Position numbers and translations under genes: made by a program
From: Lingula anatina
Taxonomy: Eukaryota; Brachiopoda; Lingulata; Lingulida; Lingulidae
Reading direction: 5' to 3'
DNA length: 64,000 nucleotides
Assembly (NCBI RefSeq): GCF_001039355.2
Contig: NW_019775429.1
Location: 210,278 to 274,277, forward strand
The notes under the pieces: generated by a model
The model's input: the letters and a program-made list of their open reading frames with translations, nothing else
Told to the model about the DNA's origin: nothing
Database searches by the model: none
Shown: positions 38,221-51,400 of the stretch, piece by piece
Layout: the number at the start of each line of letters is the position of its first letter
Numbering within the stretch: position 1 is the stretch's first letter

Positions 38221-38548
38221 ACTATACAGACTTCATCGTATCATTCCAATTTCACAACCTTAGCACATATAATATTTTCAGAAATGGAGATTAAACGCAA
38301 TGCTGTATACATTCAACCCTGAGTATGGACAGCAACCCCTCCCCNCCCCCGCCCCCTTCGGGGGCTTTCCCCCCTCGTGTCCGCTTACTGCCCCCCCTGG
38401 CATTTTGCTCAGGCTACGGCCCTGACTATACAGACTTCATCGTATCATTCCAATTTCACAACCTTAGCACATATAATATTTTCAGAAATGGAGATTAAAC
38501 GCAATGCTGTATACATTCAACCCTGAGTATGGACAGCAACCCCTCCCC
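38142..38548. repeat. 203 bp direct duplication around a single-n gap
   Basis: 38142-38344 and 38346-38548 are essentially identical and are separated only by the n at 38345. The likeliest explanation is two overlapping contig ends that were joined without merging. Confidence 0.85.
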
Positions 38549-39741
38549 ATAGACCACAGACTATACATGACGTTTTGTTACGTATTTACGAGTATTACAG
38601 TTTTACAGATACCCACGCCAAGTGCACGCATTTCTGTGATAACTTTCATGTTAGCTTTCGCCGTTGCCCAGAGGTAATGATCACACAACTCTCAGTATTC
38701 ACAAACCTTCATCTACCATATGTAAATGCAAAGATCACTTTTAAAAACTTTATACTCATCAACTGTCCAGTGGCAACCTGGAAACAAAAATCAAAATATT
38801 TCTGTGTAACTTAGTTATTAGATTGAGCATTAAAAATATCAGTTTTCCTGTAGCACAACGGACCGTGAACCCGTAGTTTGGTCTGCCAGAGAGTTAGTGA
38901 GACCCAGAGGGGAGACATGATATATGACTTCCTATATTAAAAAATGCCTGGGGACAACAATTAGCTGTGACAGGGGAGGAAAGATTGACACCCAGAGAGC
39001 ACGTGGCTTTAATCAAGGCACATCTTGATGTTAATATGATATATTAGGGGCCATTTAGAGTGGAGTTTATTAGGCCTACGTGGCGTAGGGAAGAGGGACA
39101 TTTCCCCATAATGTCCTTCGGTAATACAGCAAACGTAAAATTCGCTACCCTTGGTCTGTGCGTCGTGGTAGTAGTTAATTGTTAAGGGCGTATTCGACTG
39201 TAGAAGGAACCACAAACCCGGATAACATCTCCACGGAGTAGTAGCATGACAAGTATCGGCGACAGTCCTTGTTATTGTGGGGTAAGAAGATTCCTATGAA
39301 ACACATACAGTAAACGAGAAATTAACTTTGTTCAAAATATAAGCAACTAATACGAGGAGGCCAAGGTAAGCTTCCCGTGTAAACTTTAACATCCCACTGT
39401 CATTTTATATCATTTATGTAGTATTATGTCTGTAAATAACTTTTTTCTCTTTAAATGGGGTGTAAGGGAATAGTAAGAGCATAAGGACAAAATATTCTTT
39501 AAGCTGGGTAATAAATTGAATGTACACGTGAAAAATAAATTTTCTGTAAGAAAAAGAAAAAGAAAAAAATATGTTCGACGCGCCCCTTCAATGAATTAGG
39601 CCTACATGTCAGTGCATTTTATTCATAAAAAGTGTAACATTTCCTACTTTACAGGGTATATTCAATTTTTAAAACTCAAAATATCGCCTTTGACTATTCC
39701 AGCTAAACTGTAACAAAGTGGAGGCCAACAGCAGGGCCAAG
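38549..39741. other. intergenic, no gene seen
   Basis: No exon-like reading frame can be supported. The stretch probably contains the promoter and 5' UTR of the fucosyltransferase gene. An acceptor-like tract ends near 39703, but no clear element stands out. Confidence 0.4.
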
Positions 39742-41201
39742 ATGGCGAAAATGGCTGTCCGCCTAAAACGCTCGTTGACGGTCATCGTCTGCCTCTGGGT
39801 AGGTGTGATGCTTGTCCTCGATTTCAATTTTGGGAATTCGATTTGGGAAGCGGAAATGAAACACCTGTCAGAGGATTTTGATCGAGCTCAACATCTTTTT
39901 GTTCACAGCCACTTGGCGACCGACAAGACTTTAGACCTGGTCACGTGCACAAGAATCACGTGAGAGTCAAACGAGAAACAGATGCCGATAATTCAGTTGC
40001 CACGACGTTTGCGATCAGGGAGACTCCTGTGGGGAGAAAACGGGCAGTAAGGTTTGACCCTCGGCTGCTTTTGAAAGAGCTTAATACCTCAGAGCCGTAT
40101 GGGGAAAACATGCACCATCATGTTTGGTTTGAAACTAAATACGCAAATGACGACAGGATTATTTCACAAATGAGTCTTGCCGCCCCTCTAGTACCCAGAC
40201 CTCCGAATGTGGGCGATAAACGCGGTGCAAAGACCCCTAAACCCGCTTTAAAGACAATTCTGTTGTTTAATGGCCTGCCGAAGTTCGTAAAACCAGGCCA
40301 AGTCCAATTTCTCTCGGAAGACTGTCCCGTGAAAACGTGTTATTTGACTGGAGATAAGAAGGATTCATCAAAAGCGGACGCTGTTGTTCTGGGCGGACGA
40401 CATCCGCACACTCCATCGGTTAAACCACAGGGTCAGGTGTGGGTGATGTGGGGGATTGAATCACCAAAATACTGGCAAATGCCTGTCACTCTGGGTGATC
40501 GGATTAACTGGACTGCCACCTATCGGCATGACTCCACCATCGTAACCCCGTACGAGAAATACGTGCCTCACAAATATGGTACTCTAAAACAGGGGACATT
40601 GAAAAATTATGCCTCGGGGAAACAAAAGAAAGTGGCATGGTTCGCCAGCAGATGCAAGTCTAATAACAAGAGGGAAGACTACGTCAAAGAACTAGCAAAA
40701 TATATCGAGGTGGACATTTATGGACCTTGTGGGTCTAAGACATGTCCCAAATTCTCCGCTGAGTGCTACAACATGCTAAGCAACGACTACAAATTTTACT
40801 TGTCGTTTGAAAACTCAAACTGTCGTGATTACATCACTGAGAAGTTCTTTGTGAATGGACTGGGTAATGACGTTATCCCCATCGCAATGGGGGCGCATCC
40901 AGATGACTACAAGAGGGCAGCACCTCCGCACTCCTATATCCACGTGGAAGACTTCAGGTCAGCAAAGGAACTGGCCGAGTATTTACACAAACTGGATAAA
41001 AACGACCACTTATACAACGAGTACTTTCGCTGGAAGGGTTCCATGAAGAAAATAAATACTCATTTTTTCTGCCGACTCTGTGCCATGGTACACGAGGCAG
41101 AAAACCACCGAACTTGGTACAAAGATATACGAGAATGGTGGGGTGGGGAGGGTGTGTGCAGGACTGAACAGCGGTGGACTGATGGGGAGCCTCATTTCTG
41201 A
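39742..41201 (+). CDS. alpha-1,3-fucosyltransferase (GT10), with apparent 1-base frameshift
   Basis: GT10 enzymes move fucose from GDP-fucose to N-acetylglucosamine or glycan branches in the Golgi. The start ATG 39742 (AAGATGG context) begins a short cytosolic segment, then a signal anchor (SLTVIVCLWVGVMLVLDF), a stem and the catalytic domain. Family landmarks are the SEDCPVKTCYLTGDKK and QVWVMWGIESPKYW region. The strongly conserved C-terminal GT10 block follows: FYLSFENSNCRDYITEKFF, NDVIPIAMG and PPHSYIHVEDF. The N-terminal frame (ending at 39963) and the main frame (open from 39882) differ by one base. A missing T in the run 39896-39900 would give 486 residues in one uninterrupted exon. 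A sequencing error is the simplest reading; a real null allele is possible. The substrate cannot be told; it resembles glycoprotein 3-alpha-L-fucosyltransferase A-like proteins. AATAAA at 41344-41349 may end the transcript. Confidence 0.9.
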
Positions 41202-42742
41202 AGTTTGTAGCTTCAGTCTTACAATATTATATAGAATAGCATACATGATGAAAAAACTATAATCTGCTCGAGTTTGAACATGCCCCACATTCATATTCTA
41301 ATTGTGCAAAGATAATCATTTTCCCAAATTCAGACCACTTTAAAATAAAATCTGAAGCGTTCTAGTACCTACAGGGTATATATTGTCGTTAGGGTCTCTC
41401 CTTTTCTCATTCCTCTAGGTGCAAAGTGGCAGCCATATGGCGCAAGTATATCTGTGTATTCTAATTGTGGTTATATTCATTGCGACAACCTTGCTTATGT
41501 GAGGAGTACTCGCAGAGAGTCCACACAGTCTAACACAATTATCACGGAGGTACGGTACCTCCGCCTCCCAGCCTCCACCTGGGAGAACACCGCTCGCCAA
41601 AAGAAGAATAGGCTACATCTTAAAGGAGGCTGTCTGAAATATAGTTTCTCTGGTAGTACATTCAACAGGAAACTCGCTGTCTCAAATAGTCTGGACACCG
41701 AACTGGTGTAAGAAAAGTTCCAGTTAGTGGCACTCTGCTAATGTAGAGATTTGTTCGAAAATATTTCACTGAATTGATCGTCGCTTTATCCAACATTGTT
41801 TTCCTTTATAATTATTATAAATAAATAAATCGAAAATAATAAATAATAAAAACCCAACCAAGCTACCGGACGACTTTAAAATAAAAATCCGTCTATAAAG
41901 AGAAATATGTCCTTTAAAATGGGTCTATACCATAAAGAAAAAAGCTATCACGTAAAGCCTACATTACATTTGCCACTGGTGCTGGACGAGGAAATTGTAT
42001 ACAATTTTCCGTACGATTTTTTGGCACCGTTAGTAGCTATACCGGCTACGGCAGCTACGTTATTATTAGGCGCGGGTGCATTTCTCCGACATAAACTTGA
42101 GACCAGGTAGGTAAAAATTGGTTGTCGGTAGAAAAGTGACCGCACGGATCCCTTTCAGTGTCACTGCAGTTGCTGCTTGCCGAGCGGCTCCCTTGTAGAC
42201 CGATACGTTATCGGCACAGTCCCATGCAGTTTTAAATACCAATGTGGCTACAGTCGCAAAACTTGAAATTCATTAAAATGAATTCGAGTTACTCCAAATT
42301 TTAACATCTTTACTACTGTAATGCCTCCTACAATCATCCAACATGGAAAGAGAACAACGACAGGTCCAACCATGATCACGATCATTATAAGTTCACCGAT
42401 CCAAACACACGCAATTCAGATAGGCTATCAATACAACCGACCGTCAACCTGATAATTTTATCTGAATATGACCCTTCTGTTGCCACTCCCCAGTGGCCCG
42501 CCAGATGTCAGCAGCGCGCAAAGAAATCAATAAGCTACGCTATTTGTTTTGTGCGCTATTGAAAAGCAAGTCAACAACAGACCGCTCTCCCAGGGCTACT
42601 TGACTTCCATTGACGCGTTTTAATCAATCTAAAAACAAAATGGCGGCCTTCACAACGACGAAACCACCTTAAGACACTGCTCTACAATTTACTCCCCGAG
42701 ACAGCGTTCTCCACCGCAGTGACATGACCACTTGAGGTAAGG
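41202..42742. other. intergenic and 5' UTR of the RING gene
   Basis: No recognised gene. A hydrophobic frame at 41907-42110 ends beside a GTAGGT donor-like site, but nothing else supports it. Upstream of the RING start, an ATG at about 42640 opens a ten-codon upstream reading frame (MAAFTTTKPP then stop), which could dampen translation if transcribed. Confidence 0.35.
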
Positions 42743-42954
42743 ATGGAGGGAAGTGGGGGCTATCAGCACGTGCTGGACGCTATCCTCATACCGGCCGGAA
42801 TTAAGGTTGGCGGACTGCCGGAGGAACTGTTCCTGAAGCTAAATGAGGAAGAAAGAGAAGCGGCGGAATGTGCAATATGGTAGGAATGTAACCTTCTACT
42901 ACTACTACCAATGCTGATGTATCACGCTCTATGTTCGCCAAGTTCTCGTGTGTG

Positions 42955-43005
<51 letters not shown>

Positions 43006-45006
43006 ACATTTATGTGTTTATCTTATTCGTGACTCAAGTTGTGTAATTATAATCACAAATGTGATAAATAAGTAAACGAGCTCGGGGGCCCTAACTTTGA
43101 GGAAATCAGGATTTTCCTGGAAAATTTGCAGTTGACTCTAGGAGAAAAAATCACTGCGACACAAGAGAAATCATATGCCTTTGTGACTGCTAGTAATTTT
43201 AATAACATGTGAAAGTGATAACGTTTACGTTCGCCCTCCTAAGCATTTGGCTATACCAGGACGGGCTAGTGATAAAATACACCTACAGCAGATCATTCCC
43301 ACACATCCCCCCCCCCCCCCTTCACAGCTTCACGTAGATTCTTTCTGAGCACAGGGGATGGTCGGTCCATGGCAAAATAGAAGAAGACGTACGAAATGAA
43401 AGATTCGACTGATTTTGGAATTATTATCATGTTTACTAATCCTACAAGTATATGCGCTGGTCAAGGAACAAACGTCGTTTCTTTTGATGAATATTTCTAT
43501 CAAATCCAAGCCTAAACGAATAAGGCGCCTGAACAAATAAGGCGCATGTATTCCGACTCGAAGAAGAATGAATAAAGGAATAAATGAACGAACAAGCCGC
43601 TATATGTATGAATGAATATCATTTCTGTATTATGTTTCAGCTTCCTGGTCGCCAATGACGTCAGACAGTGCCGTAACCGACACAATTTTTGCGCCAGTTG
43701 TCTGTTTGCGTGGTCTATGACGTCAGGAGCTAACTGTGACAAGTGCCCGGTTTGCAGGGCCCCGGGACCGTATCACAAGAACACCAAACTAAACACTGAA
43801 CTGCTGGAGAAGCGAGTGCAGTGCCTTGACGAAAAGTGCAAATGGAGGGGACCTCTCAAGTTCTACCTCACACACCGGCATGGTTTTGACAAATTCAATA
43901 ATTTTGGACAGGATATTCTAGATGTCCCCTTCATCAATAGACCGTCAGGGCAAGGGGCACATCAGCGAGGAACAGATACAGGTCACAGTGGCAGCCTTAC
44001 CGATTTAACCACGAGCTCTTCCTCAGTCCAAGATGTCTCCCTTCCCGATGTTACCCGGGCAAATATGTATCAGTTTGACATCAGTAATGAGCGTCTGCGG
44101 CGTGAGAGGAGGTTCACGCAGATGCGTGCACAGCTACAGCACGGGCGCGCGCGCTTGAATAGCATGATGGGAAATTTCCACCACGAGCTCGAGCGCGGTC
44201 GGCGATCATTGGAAGATTTTCATCGCGAGAGAGAGGCTCAAAACCACGCGAACCTGGAAGAAGTCAACCAGATAGGCCGACATCTGGCGCAAGTGGCCAA
44301 CAATCTGATTTCCTTGTTAGACTCCGTGAATCAGGAGGTGAGACAGCAAAGAACTGTGCTGCAATCCACAACACAGCACGATGACCAACTGTTAAGGCAA
44401 ATGGACGCTATGACAACCACGTTGACTGGCAGACAGGCCAGAGGAACGCCGCCACGGGGCGGGAGACCGGATCATTCCCGAAGAAATAACGGAGCCTCTT
44501 ATACCCGATCTAGTTTCCCTCAAACAAGATTGTTACAGACGCCTAGTGGTACTCAGTCATCGCCAAATTCAGACCAACCAAACATCAGCGCATTAAATTC
44601 ATATAACTCCGAGCTTCAAAACCGCGAAAATACGCCAACGCCACTATCACAAGCCGACATTTCCGCGGGTGTAAGGGAACGCCCACCGGCGCCAGCACTG
44701 CGACACCGCAGCCGTTTGGCGGGACTCCAAGGTCGCCAAGAGGCCGTTGTAGCACAGGGGCGAACGCTCCTCAGACCTGAGGCTAGCAGTCCTCGACCAC
44801 CGACCTGTGAACCAGCCGAGGAGTCGGTCTCTCACCACCGCTTGTTAACCAGGAGGGACACGGCGCCCAGTTGTGTGTACGGAGTGAGTAGGGACACGGC
44901 GTCTGGCCGCCCCGGAACTCCGAGACGGAGAATCCTGAATATCGACTGGAGCACCATGCGCACGCCCCCTAACAGGAAAAACACAAGGCGGATACCTAGG
45001 CGATGA
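42743..45006 (+). CDS. RING finger protein, probable E3 ubiquitin ligase
   Basis: Two exons (42743-42879 and 43641-45006) give 500 residues. A canonical C3HC4 RING is complete: C43, C46, C56, H60, C63, C66, C81 and C84. The intron splits the codon of C46, so the second exon alone lacks the first zinc ligand pair. A second Cys/His segment follows (RVQCLDEKCKWRGPLKFYLTH without the break, residues about 105-130) that resembles a TRAF-type zinc finger. Residues about 190-290 are predicted coiled coil, rich in Arg, Gln and Glu. The C-terminal 200 residues are low-complexity, Arg/Ser/Pro-rich and probably disordered. The arrangement RING, TRAF-like finger, coiled coil recalls TRAF and RNF41/NRDP1-like ligases, but no TRAF-C domain is visible. 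RING proteins generally transfer ubiquitin from an E2; the substrate is unknown. ATG 42743 is the first in frame after the exon start. Confidence 0.82.
42957..43005. repeat. (TG)n(AG)n microsatellite
   Basis: Compound dinucleotide run in the RING gene intron. Confidence 0.95.
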
Positions 45007-48000
45007 CTATACAATAACGCAGATTAATGACGCGTCACAGAGAATATTATCCTTTAGATGTTAACAGATCAGGCGGGGGAAGAAGCGCCAATATCACAGT
45101 GTTAACAGACTGGAGCTTTGGTGTTTTGGCGCAAATATTGACAAGTGATGTGAAAGTTTTGTACAGATGTACAGTGCAAAGCAAGGTCGCTATCTATGCA
45201 CAGTCGAGGGAACTTATCAAAGTAGTGACACCATACCTCTAGAAAAATTACTTTGAAGTGATATTTATTAACTACTTAGCAGTTAAATGTGGAAGACACT
45301 GCTATTTACTCCGATGTGCCGTTAGGTCTTAGAACACAGTCAAGGGCAGAGTGTTAGATTTGATCGCCAGATGGAGCCACCATCAAAATGTGCCCATTTC
45401 AAATGGCCTCATGACGTCATTACCGCATCAGTATTATACTATCTATCTCTGTATACATATTAATATATATGTTAACATAAATCTTAACTTTCCTCAAAAT
45501 GTTCACGTGCCAAGAGTGTATTCCCCCGTCTTTCCTCGGCAGAGATGTCATTTCTTAAAGAAATACATGCCAATGTACATACAGGTAGGAACTGTAAATT
45601 ATAAGGCCTAGACATTTTGCAGTATTTTTTTTTTTTCAGAAAAAAAATAGTAATAAAATAAATAAATAGATACAAAAAGTCAAATTCGTCTAACTGGTAT
45701 TCTTGGAATAAATGTTTTCTCGCGCCATAATCGCCATCAGTACACGACTTTTGGTCGACTAACTTGATATGCTCAACGTCTTCCCTATTTCATTAAAAAG
45801 TGATATATATGCCATGAATGGTTCGTAGAAGTGTTCTTGTACCATTTTTCTCTTTCAAATGTTGCGCATATGTAACTGTAAGAAATACACTTTTGCGTTC
45901 GGTCAAGTTACTCTACACATCTGAGAAAAAAATTTGTTGTAAAATTTAAAGGTGCAAATTAACCGAAGTAAAATATCAAATAGTTGAGATATCAGAATGG
46001 TGTCTAAAACTTTAAATATCAAATAATCGTCACCATAAGGTGTATATATCCTTCGTCAAAAACACGATTTAATCTTCGTTTTTTGGTCTGTTTATGTGCT
46101 CAGTTTACTCTTGGCTGTTTTCAGAATTGGCTTGCGCGCGCATAAACCACCGTGCAAGCACTACAACTCCAGTATGACCATTGCATCATTGGGCATTGTG
46201 ACATCATAGATCAACATAGTGTGACGTCAGACTTTAAATCCACAAATAAGATTGTGTACAATAACTTCACACACGACATGAAGACACCCTAATAAATGTG
46301 GAGACAAAATATCTTCAGCAACTAAGCCAGCCCTATCAAGATTCTTACTGCTGAAAGACTACACTAGCAATTTGATAAGCGCCAGTGAACATTTGTACTT
46401 TATTCATCAAATACCTTTACATTATAATGTGATTGTATTAGTGTGTCTTCTTCATGGACGCATTAAATCACATATGGTATAGAAGACACACATACTAAAC
46501 CCTCTTCCTTGATGCAATATAATTAAGCTTTGTATGCTCAGTGACCCATTACCCGCAATGGTGCATAAAATAACGATATTGTGATAAACATTTGTCTGCA
46601 CATTTTTTCTAAGTCACAGTGCTCACAACCAAGGGCAAATGACACTTTTTGTTCTGTGAAAAACATTCCTAGAATAATAAAATGTGAACCGACACACTAT
46701 CTTATTTCTATGTTCTGGGTTAAACTAAAAAAAATATACTACAAACTTAACACTAAGTTAAACCATATTCATATAAAAAATAAAGAGTGAGATAACAAAG
46801 ATATCAAAATAACCCTAACCCTTAAACAGGCCACAGGAAGTTAAACACAAATATTTATAAAACGTAACTTGCATTTATGGTAAATAAAACCAATGAGTAT
46901 AACCCTAACCTAGGCAGTAAAATTCCTAACAATAACATCGGGGATATACTTCCGTTTAGGGTTAATAAAACCTACTTAGTATAACCTTAACGTAGGCAGT
47001 AAAATTCCTATCTGACAACAACACTTGAGATGTACCCCCATCTACTGTAAATAAAACCAGTGAATAGAACTGTAACATAGACAGGAAAATTCCTGACAAT
47101 AACACTCTCTTATCACAAACATCATCACATACAACAACGTGTACAAACAGTGCATGAATGCAGTGGTCTGCAATGGATATTATGCAGGATTCAAAAACTT
47201 CTGCCAAAAATATGACCCAATGCGAACCAATCTCATGACAAATAACACACTGATGCTTTTGTTGCTTCTAACATTTAAGGGCATTTAGTTGCTTTATTTG
47301 TAAGTTTAAAATGTACAATCAACCACAAAAGATGATAAATATAATAGAAAAGAGATAACAAAAATTATGTATTCTTGTTCTTGAATATATCACATATTAT
47401 AGTAAGCTCAATACCTCAAACTGTCAGACTTGAGAATCATGAAACTGTTCAACACCTCCCTCTCCTGATAAACACATACACTAGCCAAAAAAAGAAATGC
47501 AAGTTTTTTTTTCACCTGAGTGCTTTAAAAAGCCCAAATATGTACATGTGGGTATATGATAGCTGTGTTTTGTCCTGCTGTCCTGTACTGATACACTTGA
47601 ATGATACCAGGCAATGGCTGGGTTTAGATTTTCAGACATCTCACCTGAACACAAACTAGGACAACAGTCTTGCAAAACTAAGTTTTCCACAATCAATGCT
47701 AGAGGACTCTGCAATCAGAAAACCAAGTTGAGGAGAATGAATTTCATGCTAACATCATGTCATGGCTGTCTGGTCTGTTGTTCTTCTTTTGGCCACAATA
47801 TTTGACACATGGTGAGAATGTTCTGAGCTCAGCAGTAACTAACAGAACTAATCATACAACCGGATCACAGGTAAAAGGGGGGGGGGGGGGGGGGTAGGCT
47901 AGACCAACTTAGGGCTTAAAAAATAATAATATAAAAAATATGTAATAAAATAAAACAATATCAACCAACACAACTTATGTCATTCTGTCCTTTTCCAGCT

Positions 48001-48481
48001 TCCTCCCTCCCCCAATTTCTCAATGTGGTAAAGTGGTAATGTCTAACTACTCCACTTTGTAAACTAAGTCAACATATCTTGTTATTACAATCTGCCATCA
48101 TTGGTGTGCTAATGTACATTAATATCATGTAAAAATTGGACCCAGGAAATCTAAAAGATTTAAAACACCTTTTACTACCTGACACATGACTGGAATAAAA
48201 CACTTCACGACACAAGATTAGTATCAAAGACATTTGTCAAGGCTGTGGTGGACAGACTATGATATGTGGGACAATGACCCTAAAGTGCTATATACCTGGT
48301 AACAAATTCATCTGTTATAATTGCTAATAATCTCAATATTGCTTCACCTACCAAGGTACTTGTACTCTTGTACAAAATTCTCTTTCATATATATACAAAG
48401 TGTAGACTGGTGTTAAAACTACAGCCACTATCCCGCCTTCACTTCCAGCTCTCTCTCCCACCCCATTATTTAAAGAATCAT
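45007..48481. other. 3' flanks of two convergent genes, no gene seen
   Basis: This lies between the RING gene (plus) and the GRDP gene (minus), so it holds both 3' UTRs. I find no supported exon. It contains a tandem repeat (see 46880-47105) and a G-run at 47877-47894. Confidence 0.5.
46880..47105. repeat. three tandem copies of an 81-87 bp unit
   Basis: Units begin at about 46880, 46961 and 47048 with TAATAAAACC. Each continues with an AACCTAGGCAG-like block and a conserved AAAATTCCT. Each contains an AATAAA. Seen from the minus-strand gene this is TTTATT, so it is not a polyadenylation signal for that gene. Confidence 0.8.
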
Positions 48482-51400
48482 CTACCCCCCACACCCACCA
48501 CATCCCCCGCAGCCTCCACACCCCCCACACCCTCCGCATCCACCACACCCCCCACACCCTCCGCACCCCCCACAGGCCCCACCTTCCCCTCCCCCACAGC
48601 ACCCTGCACACCCCCCACTGTTGACGTGGGTCTTCAGATAGGAGTTGCAGGGAGTGGAGGTCAGGTATCCCGCGGCAACCAGGAAGGTCAGCTCCTCGTA
48701 GTTCATGTTGTTCAGTTTGGCATATCCTGGTGGTGCGATCTTCAACACTTGTTTTCCCTGGGAATCAATCCCAGACTCTGGGTAGGGGCGCGGCTGACAC
48801 AGCACATGGAGCATGGACACTGAGAAAGCTAACGCCAGGTGCTCAGCAACTTCGTTAGTGCTTGCACTTATCTTGATCTGACTGGTGGACATGTTAGCGT
48901 ACACATCTCTCACTGTGAAGTCAAAGGCTCTAGAAGCTGGGACTTGGACGACTGGTGGCGCATTCTTCTGGCCATGGACCAAATCATAGCACATGACAGT
49001 CAGGTGACCTGGGCTGCCTTTTACACCAGGAGTTCCCCGCACCCCAGGGTTGTCTTGAGTACCAGGGACACCTAGGGTTAAATAATTCATATGCTGCATG
49101 ACATGTGCAGAATTAAGCATAAGTTGTTTATGGAAAAAGTTGGTGCACAAACAAGGAAACACGTTAAAAAAAAAAAAAATCATATGCATGGGTTTTCCAA
49201 GACAATAACTTTTTGACATCCGTGTGAAAATCACAACATGACATGTATCTGAAGATATGATGCATAAAAGATTCACCTTTTTACTGTGATATTATCTATA
49301 CTTAATATGATGGTATCCTGTACAAAACACCAAAAATATTTTTCAGGAGAGGAATTTTACTTACTAGAGAGAAGTCTAAACCATTACTGGTGCTACCACC
49401 TACCAGGCACTCCAGGAACTCCCTTTACATATCCCACCCACTTCCCTCTCACTATGGCCCAGTCTCCGCGGGTATTCTTGATCAGCATAGCTCTCTCTGC
49501 ACTGTCTATGTCCAGAGTGCAGTATTGACTGTCACCTTTCCTCAACTGGAAATCAAACCAACTGATAAATATGACTAAAAATAAAAGTTAAGAAATCAAA
49601 TTCATGAATAAAAGATTTGAATTTATGCTTTATATTTATTGCTTTAATAATTCTAATTCTCGGTTCTGCAAAAACCTCAATTACAAAAAAAAAGAAAAAA
49701 AAATCTTGTCCGTGTATTTGATCTGTCTCACTGACTAGAAAACTGAAAAAAATTTGCCAAATTCAATGAACTATTTCTAACCCTCTGACCTGAGCTTTGC
49801 CTGGTAACTGGTCAGTGCCAATTAGATGAGACACAGCCACCATTTTGTCCCCGTAGAACACCTGCACCGCAGACATCAACAGAGGAATACAGTGGATAAT
49901 GCGGCAAGTGAAGCACAGTTTATGAAGGTGATTGAATATCCTACAGTAAATATATATCTATATCAAAATATGTCAGATAAAATGAAAAAAAAAACAACTG
50001 GATACCCTGTCAACTTACAATTTCTAAAAATGTTTCAAAAATTATATTACCACCTGTTTTACATTGCTACCGTGACTGATTTTCAAGTTTCTTTAAAAAT
50101 TCCCATTTTAACTTTTAAAACAAAAATAAAACAACTGACAAATAACAACAAGGACCTAACACTGTACAAATAAAATCATCAACAAGAGATATATCAAAGT
50201 GAACATCTCACCTATTTTAATTATTTTAGTATATTATCCATTATTGTAAGGTGCCTTGAGATAGAATGTAAGGCGCCATATAGGAATGTTATTATTATTA
50301 TTATTATTACCTATGTGATGCCACCACACAAGTATTCTGTACACCAGGAGGCAGAGCAGTCAGTGGTATGGGACCCCACATGGCCTCTATATTCTCTGGC
50401 ATCACAGCATTCTCAAAGTGTCCAGCCATGACATGCAGGACAGCTGGACCCTGCTGCAGCTGACCAATGTCCAGCTCAAGTTGGATGTTCATCTCCTCAG
50501 GGAAGGTAACCGTCTGAGAAAGATGGTGGTTCTTCCCATGTTCCTCCTCTACTAGGTTTCCTAGTGGGTACTCACTGAGCCCTATCTCCTCCCCCCCACA
50601 CCCACACACTGCACCTGTAGTGTTCACAGCCTGGAGGATAACATATGGATGTCTCCCTGTGTCGTAGTTGAAATGCTTTGGCTTAAAACTGCCGGCTGGT
50701 ATCTTCAACGATACAATGCGCTTGCGTGCAGCCTTGAAGGCAGACTCAGAGGGCACCATGCGTAAAGGAAGCGCACTCAGGAAAATGTTGACCTTCCCCT
50801 TTTTGATGGTGGGTTGGAGGGGTGTGGCAACTGCCTCACTGATGGTGACATGTGTGTATTTGGAGGTGAGACTGCTGACCTGTGCAGTTGTCATGGCAAC
50901 CAGCTTGCCCTCTGGTGGCAGCCCGCGGAACATACAACCTGGCTGGGAGAAGCTTTCATCAAATAAATCCTGCCAAAGTCTACGAGTCAGTTCGTCAGCT
51001 CTGTTGAGCCTAGATCCCTCACTACGATCATTAACAGAATCATCATGGTTTAGCACTTTGGTCAAGATGGCCGAAGTGTCCGCTTGGTAGAGGTGTGGAT
51101 GTACCTGGTGTGCATGCCATATAAGATCAATGTCATAGCATGGGACAAGAAAGACATCAGGGTTTTGTTGTTTCAGGTACAGGTACATTTTATAACGCTG
51201 AACAGCCTTCTTCAACAAGGCCTGGCTCCTATAGTGGGGGAGAGCCACCTGGTAATAGAACACACGCTGCCTTTCAATGGCAGACTCTAAACCATAAGAG
51301 CATTTAGTTTTGTAATCAAAGGCCGGTGAAATCTCATCTGTCAAGTCCACCTCAAACGGAACATCCGGGCCATATTCCATTATCCAGAAACTTTTGGTCT

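Noticed and set aside
41907-42110. Small membrane protein ending at a donor-like site
   Set aside because: A single hydrophobic frame with no recognised family, no partner exon and no other support.
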